Assembly (NCBI GenBank): GCA_022575985.1
Contig: JAKSXM010000007.1
Coordinates: 32,738,501 to 32,802,500, forward strand
From: Anagrus nilaparvatae
Taxonomy: Eukaryota; Arthropoda; Insecta; Hymenoptera; Mymaridae
Direction: 5' to 3'
Length of the DNA: 64,000 nt
Part shown: in pieces, positions 1-11,480 of the stretch
Position numbering within the stretch: the first letter of the stretch is position 1
Layout of the letters: each line of letters starts with the position of its first letter
Program-made: the position numbers and the translations under genes
The notes under the pieces: generated by a model
Database searches by the model: none
Seen by the model: the letters and a program-made list of their open reading frames with translations, nothing else
What the model was told of the DNA's origin: nothing

Positions 1-2373
1 AGTAACACTGATCCCAATTAAAATATATTTTTTTATTATTTAATATTATGTATAGTTTTTCAGCAGTGATTCCCAAATCTTTAACTGCTGAAGCATTTTA
101 TTATGCCATGTATGGTTTTATAGCGGTGATTCTGTTTAAGATGCACTGGTTACAATAATACTTATAACTGTGATTATGGTGAAAGGTTTAGAAATAATAC
201 TATATTAATTAAATGACTGCACTTTGATAGAAATAATAAGAGTTTATTATAATAATATATGTGTTGCTTATAAGGCAACCGTGCGGGCACTAAGAGATGC
301 GAGCCGGCGTGTTCTCTCTCCTCTTACAACATATACACTAACATATTTACATATATATACATCGATACGGAACATTCTCCCGGCTTAATTTTTTATCAAG
401 GTCAAAAATTGAAAAATATAAAAAAGAATTAAGAGAGATTAGAATTAAAATAATATTTACAAAGATAATTTTTTTTTTTTTTAAAAACATTATTTTGTGT
501 TTTTTTAAAAGGTTTCATAATTTAAATAAACAATTATATACATTTGTAGTTTTACAATTAACGTAAAAGAATATAATACTGATACAAAGATATTTAGATC
601 TTTTTAGGAAATCGAATACAATAATAAAAAAGAATATATAATATTGATTTACATCAAGACGATTATCAACAACTATTGTCAATAACGATCCTAGCAATCA
701 ATAAGAGCACCTAGGACTATCATTTGTGATTAACAATACAAGTATAAATTTAAAAAATCATTTGAGGACTAAGTTTAAGAATTATAGTTTCTAACTGGTC
801 CGCTAACATAAATTTAATTGTTTTTGGGAAACTCAGTCTAACCTTCTTAAGCCGGAATTGAAAAAAATTTACCTCATTAAAATGATTTGATTTTAATTTT
901 GAAATTATTTTTACAATTTTATCTCATCTTATAAAGTATTAAATGTGGTTCAGTATTCCTCCCCACTTAATTTTACATCCGAGATGAAAAATTATTAATT
1001 AAATTATAGATTGAGATAAAATTGTGAATTAATAGAATTTAGAAGTTAAACATTTGCTACTCTTCTATCTTTGAATAAGGATTATTTAGTTTTATCGCAA
1101 AATGTTGAGAGAAAATACATAAATTTACAATTTATGACATCTACCACTCTCCTATCTTGAACAGAATACGGATTATTGAGATTTGTAAGAAATGTCGAAA
1201 AAAAGTAAATGTAATTATAAAAAAAAAAAAAAAAAAAAAAATCTTTAAATTTTTCTTTAAGTTTTTGTAATATTTTTAGAAAATTTAAGAAAGTTTAACT
1301 AATTGAAGAATATTTATAATATTGTTTAAAACTTTAACAATATTTAACTATATAATTTAAGTTAAAAATTTAAAAGTTAAACCGGAATATTATAGTATGA
1401 AAATAGCATGAATAATATTTAAGATTATATTTAAAGGTATTGAAAAGATGAGGTTTAAAAATAAATTTTGAATAAATTTTGTCAAAATGTTAATTGGAAT
1501 AAGCTAAATTTATATTGACATCCACCACTCATCTATCTTTAGAAGAATATAGTTTACTGAGTTAGGTTGAGACATATCAAAAAGCAAAGTAAACATATTT
1601 ACGTTAAACATGAAATTTAAGTAAGTAAGCTATATCGCAAAATGTTGAGAGAAAGTTATTTAGATAATTTTTTTTTAATATATGACAAAATTTACCAAGT
1701 TTTTATGAAAATTTAAAAATATTTAATTATATAATAAATGTCAAACTTTAAACTAAGAAAGTTAAACCTTGCTTCCCGAAAACAATGATATACGTTATAG
1801 ATTTTTAAATTGAGCATTATAACTTATATTTAGGAAAAGAGTAAAAAAGTAAATAATAAAAATCTAACATATTCTAAACATAGTCCTCATGACCGAGAAA
1901 ATTATATCTTGATTGATGAGATCTGCAAATGATGTCCAGGTACTCCCACTGATCGAAAAGACAGCCCAAACAGCTACAGCTTATGATAGACCTCTTGATG
2001 TCCAACATTTAATTTGGAGACCTAGGTAACATCAATTGAATTAATATTTTGTATTAAAAAACTCAAGAGACAGAGATTTAGGCAGTGATAATAAAAAATT
2101 TTTCCTTTCTTTTTTTTTATAATACACTAATTCTTTTTTTTGTAATACACAAAATTTTTTTTTTTTTTAATACTCAATACACAATCAACATTATTTTAAG
2201 CTTAAATTAATTAACAAAAGTTAATTAAAAATAATTAAGTAAAAAAAAAGAAAATAAAACATAGAAAAATATCATGTAAAAAATCACCGAAGGAAACAAA
2301 GTGCAGAAGTGCATCGATTGCTTTTTTAGGCACAAGTAAGACTACGAACTTTATTTCCTCGAATGATTTATAG
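1..2373. other. AT-rich DNA without a recognisable gene
   Basis: I see no convincing coding region. A GC-richer patch near 270-390 looks like part of an old element but carries no diagnostic motif. A motif containing CTATCTT occurs three times, near 1060, 1150 and 1530, with AAAATGTTGAGAGAAA near 1100 and 1635, so part of the stretch is an old diverged direct repeat. About 45 bp at 137-181 recurs almost unchanged at 4861-4905. Confidence 0.5.
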
Positions 2374-2807
2374 ATTACAGAGATACTCTTTATCATTAAG
2401 TTTTTAAATTAATTTTAATTTGTGTATCAGTATTTGTGCAAATCAAGAATATTAAAATATTACTGCTTTAAAAGAGAAAAAAAAGGTAGCGTAGAAGAGA
2501 AGTTTTAACATCTTTATCTCTTTTTAACACATGACAGTACATTACATTACATTTGTATTTTTACGATCACTTATAAGTTTTTCTTTTTACATTACAGAGA
2601 TACTCTTTATCATTAAGTTTTTAAATTAATTTTAATTTGTGTATCAGTATTTGTGCAAATCAAGAATATTAAAATATTACTGCTTTAAAAGAGAAAAAAA
2701 AGGTAGCGTAGAAGAGAAGTTTTAACATCTTTATCTCTTTTTAACACATGACAGTACATTACATTACATTTGTATTTTTACGATCACTTATAACTTTTTC
2801 TTTTTAA
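2374..2807. repeat. 217-bp direct tandem duplication (two copies)
   Basis: Two head-to-tail copies start with ATTACAGAGATACTC at 2374 and 2591. They are nearly identical over their length, with one visible change near the end (ATAAGTTTTTC against ATAACTTTTTC). I see no coding content. The near identity suggests a recent segmental duplication, or an assembly artefact. Confidence 0.9.
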
Positions 2808-3407
2808 GAGAATTTAAATATTTCAATAACATTAGTGTTACGTAAATTTTTACATAAAGATATTTTTTTTAATAAATAATTTTTATTTTAAAATTGAAAG
2901 ATGTTATTTTTGATTTTAAAATGTATTTGAGAAAAACAACTTTTACACACGCGAGTGAGAGAGAGAGCAAGGTTATATTTTTATGCGATATAATTGTATG
3001 AATTATTAGAAATTTTAAATAATAATAATACTACTAAGAATAATAATGATATTAATAGTAATATTATTTTTTATATTTATATTTTTTGTAATAATGATAC
3101 TTATTAAACTTAATATTTACGTATCTTTTTTAAAAAAGATGAGGAAATTAACATTGCGACGAATCGAGCAGGAATGACCCATATATGTACAGCAACAGAA
3201 GAACTTGATAAAGAGAGGTAATAAATATGGTCGCTGACTGAGCTGCTGGGGATTTTTAAAACCTGCTGGTAACGTTGACACCTGTAGACGAGGCTGCCAT
3301 AATAGAACACGTGACTTCTTCTTCTTTCTTTACATGAAATTTGCCACAAATAAATGAGAAGCACGTGACTTCCTCTTCTTGAAAAAATAAAAATTTACAA
3401 GAAATTC

Positions 3408-3610
3408 GCCATGTTGAATTTTCTCTGGAAATTCAAGCTATTCGCCAACTTGAATTTTTAACGGAAATTGAAAAATTCGCCAGGTTGAATTTTTATATCA
3501 AATTAAAAAAATTCGCCAGGTTGAATTTTTTATTGTAATTGCATGTGGACTGTATTAAAGAATTTCGCCATGTTGAATTTATATTTTTTATTGTATGTGG
3601 ACTGTATTAA
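3408..3610. repeat. Diverged short tandem repeat with the core TTCGCCAxxTTGAATTT
   Basis: The core recurs about five times at irregular spacing of about 30-60 bp. The last two units also share a GTGGACTGTATTAAA block. There is no coding potential. The spacing is too irregular for a simple satellite and may be internal structure of an old repeat. Confidence 0.7.
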
Positions 3611-3824
3611 AAGGTTTGTGCCGCACTTGGGAAGTCATACAACACTTTCACCACGTGGAATATAAATTCGTTTGAATTTTTATAAACACAATATAAAATA
3701 AAATTGGCACTCCGAATCGTTTTAGCATTATCATTATCATTATCACTAGTTTTTATAAGCGTGCACGCAATGGTTTTTTGCGCGTGTGTGTAAGAAGAGA
3801 AAATTTTCACTTATTCGAATTCCT

Positions 3825-4843
3825 TTAACCCATTAGTTCCCAAGCGGACCTGAGATGTCGTTTGAAATTACGTCTATAAAACTTGTTTAAAATCAAAATT
3901 TTTTTTAACCAAAAATGTTCCCCTATGCAAAAAGAGATGCTCTTTCATATTTTTGGGTCAGATTATTAAAATCTTGGACCGGAAGTGAAATATAACCACT
4001 CATAGTTCACTAATTTTAAATTATGAAAGATAACTTTTTCAGCCGTTTTTTTTTGAAAAACCGGACTAGATTATGGATCTAGCCAATTAAAAGTTAGCCA
4101 CAATTATTTCTTAGCAAGATGGTGGATATCAAAATGGCGATCAATTTTTGATTTTTCCAATATTTTTTCAAACAAGCGAGGTTTTTTAGTGAAAATTTAT
4201 ACATGCATGGAATATTTATAAAAAATTGAATTCAAAATGGCGTCCAAAATGGTGGAAAATGATCGAATTCTAATAAATTGTGACAATATTTTAAAATATT
4301 TGGGCTGTGGGTACTTATCCTATACATTTTTTAGGTGTCTGAGTTTAGATTTGATATCATTTTTCATCAAAATTTAAATTTTTTATAAATATTACATGCA
4401 TACATAAATTTTCACTAAGAAACCTCACTTGTTTGAAAAAATACTGGAAAAATCAAAATCTGATTTTTTTTTTTTACTTTTAGTTTTTTCCTGGTTTTTT
4501 CAATCAAATTGATCGCCATTTTGATGTCCACCATCTTGGAAAATGACAAAAATCTTTCAAAGTTGCTAAGAAATAATTGTGGCTAACTTTTAATAGGCTA
4601 GATCCATAATATAGTCCAATTTTTCAAAAAAATTGCTGATTTAGTTATCTTCCATAATTTAAAATTAGCGAACTTTGAGTGGTTATATTTCACTTTCGAT
4701 CCAAGATTTTAATAATCTGACCCAAAAATATGAAAGAGCAACTCTTTTTTCATAGGGGAACATTTTTGGTTAAAAAAAATATTGATTTTAAACAAGCTTT
4801 ATAGACGTAATATCAAACGACATCTCAGGTCCGCTTGGGTTAA
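3825..4843. mobile_element. TTAA-flanked foldback element A
   Basis: TTAA lies at both ends, followed inward by CCCATTAGTTCCCAAGCGG on the left and matched by CCGCTTGGG on the right. The two halves are long diverged inverted repeats of about 400-500 bp each. The right end lacks 10 bp that the left end has, and that gap is bounded by GGG repeats. There is no transposase reading frame. A TTAA target and ends starting with CCC are known for piggyBac-type transposons, so a non-autonomous piggyBac-type foldback is my inference. The end motif CCCATTA recurs in other elements of this window. Confidence 0.75.
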
Positions 4844-4959
4844 AGGCTCGAATGACCAAATGTTTAAGATGCACTGGTTACAATAATACTTATAATTGTG
4901 ATTATTAAATTCAGCTTAAAATTAATCCTTAACACTTTTTTTTATACAAAAACATAAAT

Positions 4960-7672
4960 TTTTTTCATTATGATTTTGAGATACGCTGGACATTTTTAAT
5001 AAATTACTTAAATGTAAAAACAAAGATATGTTCCAGCAATAAAATTATTTATTATTTATTTGTCGTTTCGTGCCAGTTAGGTACCTTTTCAAAAACTACA
5101 AGAATTATACGCACGGGTCCCCTGAATGAGCGCCAACCCGAGATGCGCTGCGGTGTCGAGATTTCATTCTTTCAATATACACTTACCTGAAGTGGAAAAC
5201 ATGAATTTTGAAATAATCGATCGGGCGCTTTTTTAGAAAAGCTCAAAAAAGTCCAAAAAAGCTCAAATTTTCGAAAAACTAAAAATAATTTTTTTTTTTT
5301 TTAATCTTAATTTTGGCTTAAAAAAAGTGTTTAGACGATAATTTTCAACATATTTTCAACATATTTTCAACATATTTTAGCATATTTAAAAATATTTCAG
5401 TTCATATTAAGCTTTAGTAATCGGTTGAAAATGGTTTAAAATATTTTAAATAAACTATCTGCAATTTATTGGGATAAAATAATAACAATAACTTGTAATA
5501 ATTTTAATTAATTTATATTATTTATTAGACGTCAATATTAAAAATAAACAGAAATTACATGAAGAAATCACGGAATATGATCAATATACTCAACTGTACA
5601 CACTACATATATTTTATACACATGTATCTTTTACTACACTAAATAAATAAATTTTAAATTTTAAATATAATATTATAGATAGAATAGATAATTAATATAT
5701 AAAAATATGTACAAGTTTATAAAAAAAAATACATGTTAGACACAAAAAATAATTTAATTTTTGTAATAATATATAGATCTTTTAAGTAATATCAAATAAA
5801 AAGGAAATTTAATTTGAACACAATTATGAATTGTAAATAAAAAAAAACGTTACTATTAAAAAATATATAAAATTTATGAAAGAAAAAAGTATTTTCTCAC
5901 TCAAATATGAAGGCTATTATACTTAGAAACTGCTCTTTTTAATTGATCATGATATTTTTCGTTAATTTCGCTAAATTTAAAGTCCTTCCACATAATTTTG
6001 ATCACCTGGATTTCTTTCTATTTCACAAACAGTACAACAGTACAGTTTCGACTAAAAAAAGCCTACATAATGCTTAAGTTAATTAGTAATATTAAAAATA
6101 TCACCTTTTTTATATTAATTTTTATATTAATTTAGCAAAATTAACGAAAAATATCATGATCAATTAAAAAGAGCAGTTTCTAAGTATAATAGCCTTCATA
6201 TTTGAGTGAGAAAATACTTTTTTCTTTCATAAATTTTATATATTTTTTAATAGTAACGTTTTTTTTTATTTACAATTCATAATTGTATTCAAATTAAATT
6301 TCCTTTTTATTTGATATTACTTAAAAGATCTATATATTATTACAAAAATTAAATTATTTTTTGTGTCTAACATGTATTTTTTTTTATAAACTTGTACATA
6401 TTTTTATATATTAATTATCTATTCTATCTATAATATTATATTTAAAATTTAAAATTTATTTATTTAGTGTAGTAAAAGATACATGTGTATAAAATATATG
6501 TAGTGTGTACAGTTGAGTATATTGATCATATTCCGTGATTTCTTCATGTAATTTCTGTTTATTTTTAATATTGACGTCTAATAAATAATATAAATTAATT
6601 AAAATTATTACAAGTTATTGTTATTATTTTATCCCAATAAATTGCAGATAGTTTATTTAAAATATTTTAAACCATTTTCAACCGATTACTAAAGCTTAAT
6701 ATGAACTGAAATATTTTTAAATATGCTAAAATATGTTGAAAATATGTTGAAAATATGTTGAAAATTATCGTCTAAACACTTTTTTTAAGCCAAAATTAAG
6801 ATTAAAAAAAAAAAAAATTATTTTTAGTTTTTCGAAAATGTGAGCTTTTTTGGACTTTTTTGAGCTTTTCTAAAAAAGCGCCCGATCGATTATTTCAAAA
6901 TTCATGTTTTCCACTTCAGGTAAGTGTATATTGAAAGAATCCGTTGAAATCTCGACACCGCAGCGCATCTCGGGTTGGCGCTCATTCAGGGGACCCGTGT
7001 AGGAAATGAATATTTTATACATACGTTAAATTTAATTTACATATCCAGCGCAAAAAAGCCTATTTTTTCCCCTAAGGAGACGGCTTTTTTGCCCATTATA
7101 CGTAAAACTATATTTTAGAACACGGGAAAAAATATTGGGTTCGACTTTTGCATACTGTCTGCACTCGCTCGTGCATACAACTGCATGCAACGCCAAAACC
7201 AATATTTTATCCCTTGTTTAATAAATTGCTATTAATAATTACCTAAAATTAATCACAACATATTTATGAAAATAATTGTCTAAATATCATTTCTTTTTAC
7301 ATAGTCATTTAAATCAAAAAAAAAATTTTCTTATTATATTGTACGCACATTTGTACTAAGAGGACTGTTTACATTTAAATTGTGTTACATATATTATTTT
7401 AGATAGTGTGTATATACGCACATGTGATACACGTTATACGTCAATACCAATCCATAAGTCATTTAGCGACATCTATGTATATTATATTGTATTAGTAGTC
7501 ACACTAGTACTCTAGATAAGAGTGATTTCTATTATAGAATTAAATTTTATTTTAAAAGAACATTGATGTAAAAAAAATAATAAATAATAAATAATTTTAT
7601 TGCTGGATATATCGTTGTTTTTACATTTAAATAATTTATTAAAAATGTCCAGCGTACCTTAAAACCATAATA
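4960..7672. repeat. Outer inverted repeat around the 1.9-kb palindrome
   Basis: About 100 bp at 4960-5062 reappears inverted at 7579-7672. Both contain TGTCCAGC or its complement, a poly-T/TACATTTAAAT block and an ATAATAAATAATTTTATTGCTGG-like block. A third copy in the right-hand orientation lies at 15789-15850. They look like terminal repeats of a non-autonomous DNA element into which the inner palindrome was inserted. The superfamily is not identified. I see no gene in the spacers. Confidence 0.6.
5112..6999. mobile_element. 1.9-kb near-perfect palindrome (foldback element)
   Basis: The ends read CACGGGTCCCCTGAATGAG and its reverse complement. Sequence symmetry then continues with few mismatches through about 860-880 bp on each side. 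Symmetric positions sum to about 12110, so almost no indels separate the arms. The non-symmetric centre is only about 140 bp, near 5990-6130. No reading frame is present and no clear target-site duplication is visible. Near identity of the arms means a recent origin or ongoing homogenisation. Confidence 0.9.
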
Positions 7673-7909
7673 TTGAACATAGGCTTAGATATAATGATGC
7701 CCCTAAAACTATGAAAAACAAAAACCTAAAAATTTTTAATATCCTTAAATATATGCAAGATAAACATGGGTCAACTAACAATTCTAAAATTAAGAAATAC
7801 ATCAAGTATTTAAAGAATTAAACCAAAGCATATGTACAAAGAAATTTTTTATTAAATTGCAGAAGAAGAGAATGTCCACCACCACCTGACCACCACATAT
7901 TGATAATGT

Positions 7910-8212
7910 TTATCTAATAATAAAAGTATCAATGAATTGTGCAATAATTCATCTCATGCGCACATACAACAACAAATTGATAAAATAATGAGTTCTATGG
8001 ACGAACTTCAGTTACAACTAGTTAATAATAATGTATTACTTAATCATTTAAAACAAGAAAATATACGACTCAATGGGCTTGTACTTGCTCTCCAGAATGA
8101 AAACTCAATACAAAATTCAACTACTCAAGTGCAACACTTGCCTGACTCAATACCAGATCAAAGTATCATCACTGATTCGAGAGTAAATGACAATATTTAT
8201 AATAATAAACAA
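7910..8212 (+). pseudogene. CR1/L2-like ORF1, N-terminal coiled-coil part (interrupted)
   Basis: The frame is open from an upstream TAA. The first in-frame ATG begins MSSMDELQLQL; earlier codons, including a TTG near 7937, are also in frame. The segment is rich in Leu, Gln and Asn with heptad-like Leu spacing (LQLQL, NHLKQENIRLNGLVLAL), as expected for the oligomerising N-terminus of an ORF1 RNA-binding protein. It ends in an Asn-rich stretch at the R1-like insertion. The same frame resumes at 11480 with more Asn codons and then the conserved ORF1 domain, so the two parts were once one gene. The true start is uncertain. Confidence 0.6.
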
Positions 8213-8603
8213 ATAATTTTTTTTTTTATAAGGGAAATATGTGAATTTTGCATCAGCCATGGAGTGTTTGCGGGCCTTAAAGACCCGCAAATTTTCATGA
8301 CCGCCCAGCTGTACAAAGTGTACAACTGGGAGACTACCGGCGAACGCCGGCTACGCCCCAGATTCTTACTGGATAAACACACTTTAAACCCCCCGCGCTT
8401 TTTTGTCCCAAACCGGAACTACCTTTTCAGGTATAACTTCAGTTTGGGACGCGCAGCCTAGGCAGCTGGCCGCTGCCTTCCCCCCTGCCTAGGGGCAAGA
8501 GAGCTCTTTACGATAGAAAGCTCTCCTCCTTCTTCTCCAACAAGGTGGTCCTTACGTACTCTGCTACTTTGTTCCAGTTTTCGGAACTCCGTAGCATTTC
8601 CGC
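8213..8603 (-). mobile_element. R1-like family A 3' end, inverted copy
   Basis: Reading the minus strand gives the last ORF2 codons, the 3' UTR with its hairpins and a poly-A (plus-strand poly-T near 8217-8229). It matches the 3' end of the 8741-11077 copy. The match stops after the CGGAACTCCGTAGCATTTCCG block. About 40 bp of unmatched sequence and a plus-strand poly-A (8644-8658) follow, perhaps a second small insertion or a rearranged junction. A shorter reading frame across this piece (to 8461) is only an accidental extension of the upstream ORF1 frame. Confidence 0.85.
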
Positions 8604-8689
8604 GAAAAAGGTCCTACGAAAAAGGCCCCTTCTTGAAGGGCCCAAAAAAAAAAAAAAATACTACTAATAGTTACACTCATTTAATTACC

Positions 8690-8737
<48 letters not shown>
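8690..8737. repeat. (AAT)n microsatellite
   Basis: About 15 uninterrupted AAT units directly precede the 5' junction of the family A copy. Similar units follow its poly-A. The tract belongs to the Asn-codon-rich part of the interrupted ORF1. Confidence 0.9.
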
Positions 8738-8738
<1 letters not shown>

Positions 8739-8746
8739 TAAGGAAC

Positions 8747-10770
8747 ACAAGGATGCTAAACACTGGCTGGCCAAAGCTATCCGTCAAAGCAAGGCTCGAT
8801 GCCTGCGTTCATTACGCGAGGATGTAAACAAAGACCCCTGGGGTCTTGGTTACAAAGTCGTAATGGGCAAGTTGAACCGGGGGTCTGACAACATGATGGA
8901 CGCAGTGTCGACCGAACGAATCATCGGCGCTCTCTTCCCTGAGCGGCCTATCCGGGAAAACCCGGTAGAGGCGATACCCAGGGAGGAATTGCCGTTATTC
9001 AGCGAGGACGAGATGGTGAAGGCCATCAAGGCAATGAAAAATGGCAAGGCGCCGGGGCCGGACGGGATACCAGCGGAAGTGCTCAAACGAGCGGTCAAAA
9101 TAATCCCTGGTATCCTGTTAAGCATGTTTAATGCATGCTTGGTGGCAGGAGTGTTTCCAAGGCAGTGGAAGGTGGCACGTCTCGTGCTCTTGAACAAGGG
9201 TAAAGGTGGAGCCCCGGACTCTCCATCATCTTACAGACCCTTGTGCATGTTAAACACCATCGGAAAGGTGATGGAGAGCATGCTCCGGGCAAGATTGAGA
9301 AGAGCCATCGAGGAGGGCGGTGGCCTTTCCGAGGAGCAGTATGGATTTCGTGAGGGGCATTCCACGATAGACGCCATTCGGCGTGTCGTGGATACCGTAG
9401 AGGCTGAGGGGAAAAAGCGGCCTGCAATTTGCAAAGACGTCCTTCTTGTAACGCTGGACGTCAAAAACGCTTTCAATTCGGCCAGATGGGATGACATGAT
9501 CCGGTCCCTCGAGTACGACTTCCGGATACCCAGGTATCTGGGTAACGTAATAAAGGACTACCTACGGGACCGGAGACTGCTCTACGACACGCTCGATGGC
9601 AGGCGACAGAGGGTTCTGAGTGCGGGCATTGCCCAAGGTTCGGTTCTCGGACCGGACCTGTGGAATGCCTTTTACGATGGCCTGTTGCGCGTTCACCTCC
9701 CGGAAGGAGCTTCTCTGATCGGGTACGCGGACGACGTGGCTCTGACCATCACTGGCAGGGACATGCAGGTAACCCAGGAGAGGTTGAATCTAGTCATGAG
9801 ACAGATCAACCTCTGGATGGGCGAGCACGGGCTCCAGCTCGCGATCCCAAAAACGGAGATCGTACTGCTGACCCGTCGCACATCAATTTCCACGGACATC
9901 GATGTAAATATCGATGATGGTGGAAACCCTCACACGATCCAAGCCAAGACATCGGTTAAGTACCTGGGAGTTCTGCTTGATAACAAGCTGAACTTCTGGG
10001 AACAATTTCAGAGGTCGAGTGAGAAGGCCGCGTCGATCGCATCCTCCTTGTCAAGGCTCATGGCCAACATAGGAGGGCCCAAACCCGGGAAGCGAAGATT
10101 GTTGATGTCCGTTGTCAACTCCGTCCTGCTTTATGGATCTGAGATCTGGGCGGATATCACCAAATTTGCCAAGTACAGACATAAAATATCGTCTGTGCAG
10201 CGGCAAGCGGCCCTGAGGATCGCCTGCGCGTACCATACGGTATCGCTCGAAGCGATCCAGGTAGTAGCATCGGTCATACCCATCGACCTGCTAGCGTTGG
10301 AGCGGAAATACATTTACGATAGTGTAGAGGACCGCGAAGTGGCATCCACTCGCGCCCGCTCCAGCTCTATGGGAAAATGGCAGGAACGGTGGAAAAAGGA
10401 GGAAGAGAAAAATGCCCGATGGACGCGCAGACTGATTTCAGATCTGCAGGCATGGACTGGACGACAACATGGGGAGGTGGATTTTTACCTCACCCAATTC
10501 TTGACTGGACCCGGGTATTTCCGTGCAATGTTGAAACATTTGCATAAGGTGGCAACAGAGGAGTGCTTGCACTGCCCAGGCGAGAAGGATACAGTGGAGC
10601 ATACTTTCTTCGGATGTATGCGCTACGTGGAAGGGCGCCCGCCCTTCCCGATTTGGAGGCCAGAGAAGGTGGTTCCGGAAATGCTACGGAGTTCTGAAAA
10701 TTGGAACAAAGTAGCAGAGTACGTAAGGGCCACCTTGTTGAAGAAAAAGGAGGAGGGCTTTCTATCGTAG
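8747..10770 (+). CDS. R1-like family A ORF2, reverse transcriptase and C-terminal part (5'-truncated, frame intact)
   Basis: This is the reverse transcriptase that would copy the element RNA at a nicked target. The frame is open from the 5' junction; the first ATG lies at 8863. Residues below are numbered from that ATG. Motifs in order: NGKAPGPDGIPAEVLK near 60; the LVTLDVKNAFNSARW motif with its catalytic Asp near 197; AQGSVLGPDLWNAFYD near 257; GYADDVAL with the catalytic Asp pair near 286; the thumb with KYLGVLLDNKLNF near 370; and a C-terminal Cys-Cys-His-Cys motif (ECLHCPGEKDTVEHTFFGC) near 570. The protein ends EEGFLS. The endonuclease is missing, so this copy cannot move alone. R1-clade membership rests on motif resemblance and is my recognition. 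Confidence 0.9.
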
Positions 10771-10924
10771 ATTGCTCTCCTGTTACTAGGCTGGGGGAAG
10801 GCAGCGGCCAGTTGCCTAGGCTGCGCGTCCCAAACTGAAGTTATACCTGAAAAGGGAGTTCCGGTTTGGGGCAAACAAGCGCAGGGGGGTTTATAGTGTG
10901 TTAATCCAGTAAGAATCTGGGGCG

Positions 10925-11017
10925 TAGCCGGCGACCGCGTTCGCCGGTGGTCTCCCAGTTGTACACTTTGTGCAACTGGGCGGTCATGGAAATTTGCGGG
11001 CCTTTAAGGCCCGCAAA
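10925..11017 (+). other. Three-hairpin 3' UTR structure of family A
   Basis: Three inverted repeats lie in the last 150 bases before the poly-A. The first is CCGGCGA with TCGCCGG. The second, at 10954-10980, is CCCAGTTGTAC with GTGCAACTGGG. The third, at 10993-11017, is TTTGCGGGCC with GGCCCGCAAA. The same structures occur in the copies at 11110-11382, 51440-51723 and, inverted, 8213-8603. The copy at 35932-36244 retains mainly the third. Several differences between copies fall in stems and keep G-U pairing. A 3' stem-loop recognised by the reverse transcriptase is known for other LINEs; that role here is inference. Confidence 0.7.
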
Positions 11018-11109
11018 CACTCCATGGCTGATGTAAGATTCACAAGATTCCCTTGACAAAAAAAAAAAAAAAAAAAAATAATAATAATAATAATAATAAT
11101 AGTATTAGT

Positions 11110-11382
11110 TGCAGCTGCCTAGGCTGCGCGTCCCAAACTGAAGTTATACCTGAAAAGAGAGTTCCGGTTTGGGACAAACAAGCGCGGGGGGTTTAAAGTG
11201 TGTTTATCCAGTAAGAATCTGGGGCGTAGCCGGCGACCACGTTCGCTGGTGGTCTCCCAGTTGTACACTTTGTACAACTGGGCGGTCATGGAAATTTGCG
11301 GGTCTTTAAGGCCCGCAAACACTCCATGGCTGATGTAAGATTCACATATTTCCCTTACAAAAAAAAAAAAAAAAAAAAAAAA
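11110..11382 (+). mobile_element. R1-like family A, 3' UTR-only copy with poly-A
   Basis: This severely 5'-truncated insertion contains only the 3' UTR with its hairpins and a poly-A of about 26 bases. AATAATAGTATTAGT occurs immediately before it (11095-11109) and again just after it (11383-11397), a plausible 15-bp target-site duplication. Because that motif recurs once more in the local repeat, the duplication is likely but not certain. Confidence 0.85.
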
Positions 11383-11445
11383 AATAATAGTATTAGTATA
11401 AAGCTCAATAATAATAATAATAATAATAGTATTAGTATAAAGCTC

Positions 11446-11480
<35 letters not shown>
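11383..11480. repeat. (AAT)n tract with a repeated AGTATTAGTATAAAGCTC block
   Basis: Two copies of AGTATTAGTATAAAGCTC are separated by AAT units, followed by about 10 more AAT units that run into the resumed ORF1 frame. In that frame AAT encodes asparagine. Confidence 0.85.

Larger units (their letters stand above)
8741..11077 (+). mobile_element. R1-clade non-LTR retrotransposon, family A, 5'-truncated copy
   Basis: The element starts abruptly in the linker between endonuclease and reverse transcriptase, at the position equal to 48598 in the long copy. It runs through an unbroken reverse transcriptase and C-terminal zinc motif to a 3' UTR and poly-A of about 19 bases. It is flanked on both sides by (AAT)n. 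It is markedly GC-richer than its surroundings. The intact frame indicates a young insertion. Confidence 0.9.

Noticed and set aside
270..390. LTR retrotransposon terminal repeat
   Set aside because: A GC-richer patch is suggestive, but no second LTR, primer site or gag-pol remnant could be tied to it.
515..697. 60-codon minus-strand frame at the left edge
   Set aside because: Composition is AT-driven (Phe, Ile, Tyr, Asn) with no recognisable motif.
3110..3810. Minus-strand frames of 84 and 67 codons
   Set aside because: They cross the TTCGCCA repeat region, show no domain, and do not extend the HUWE1 frame.
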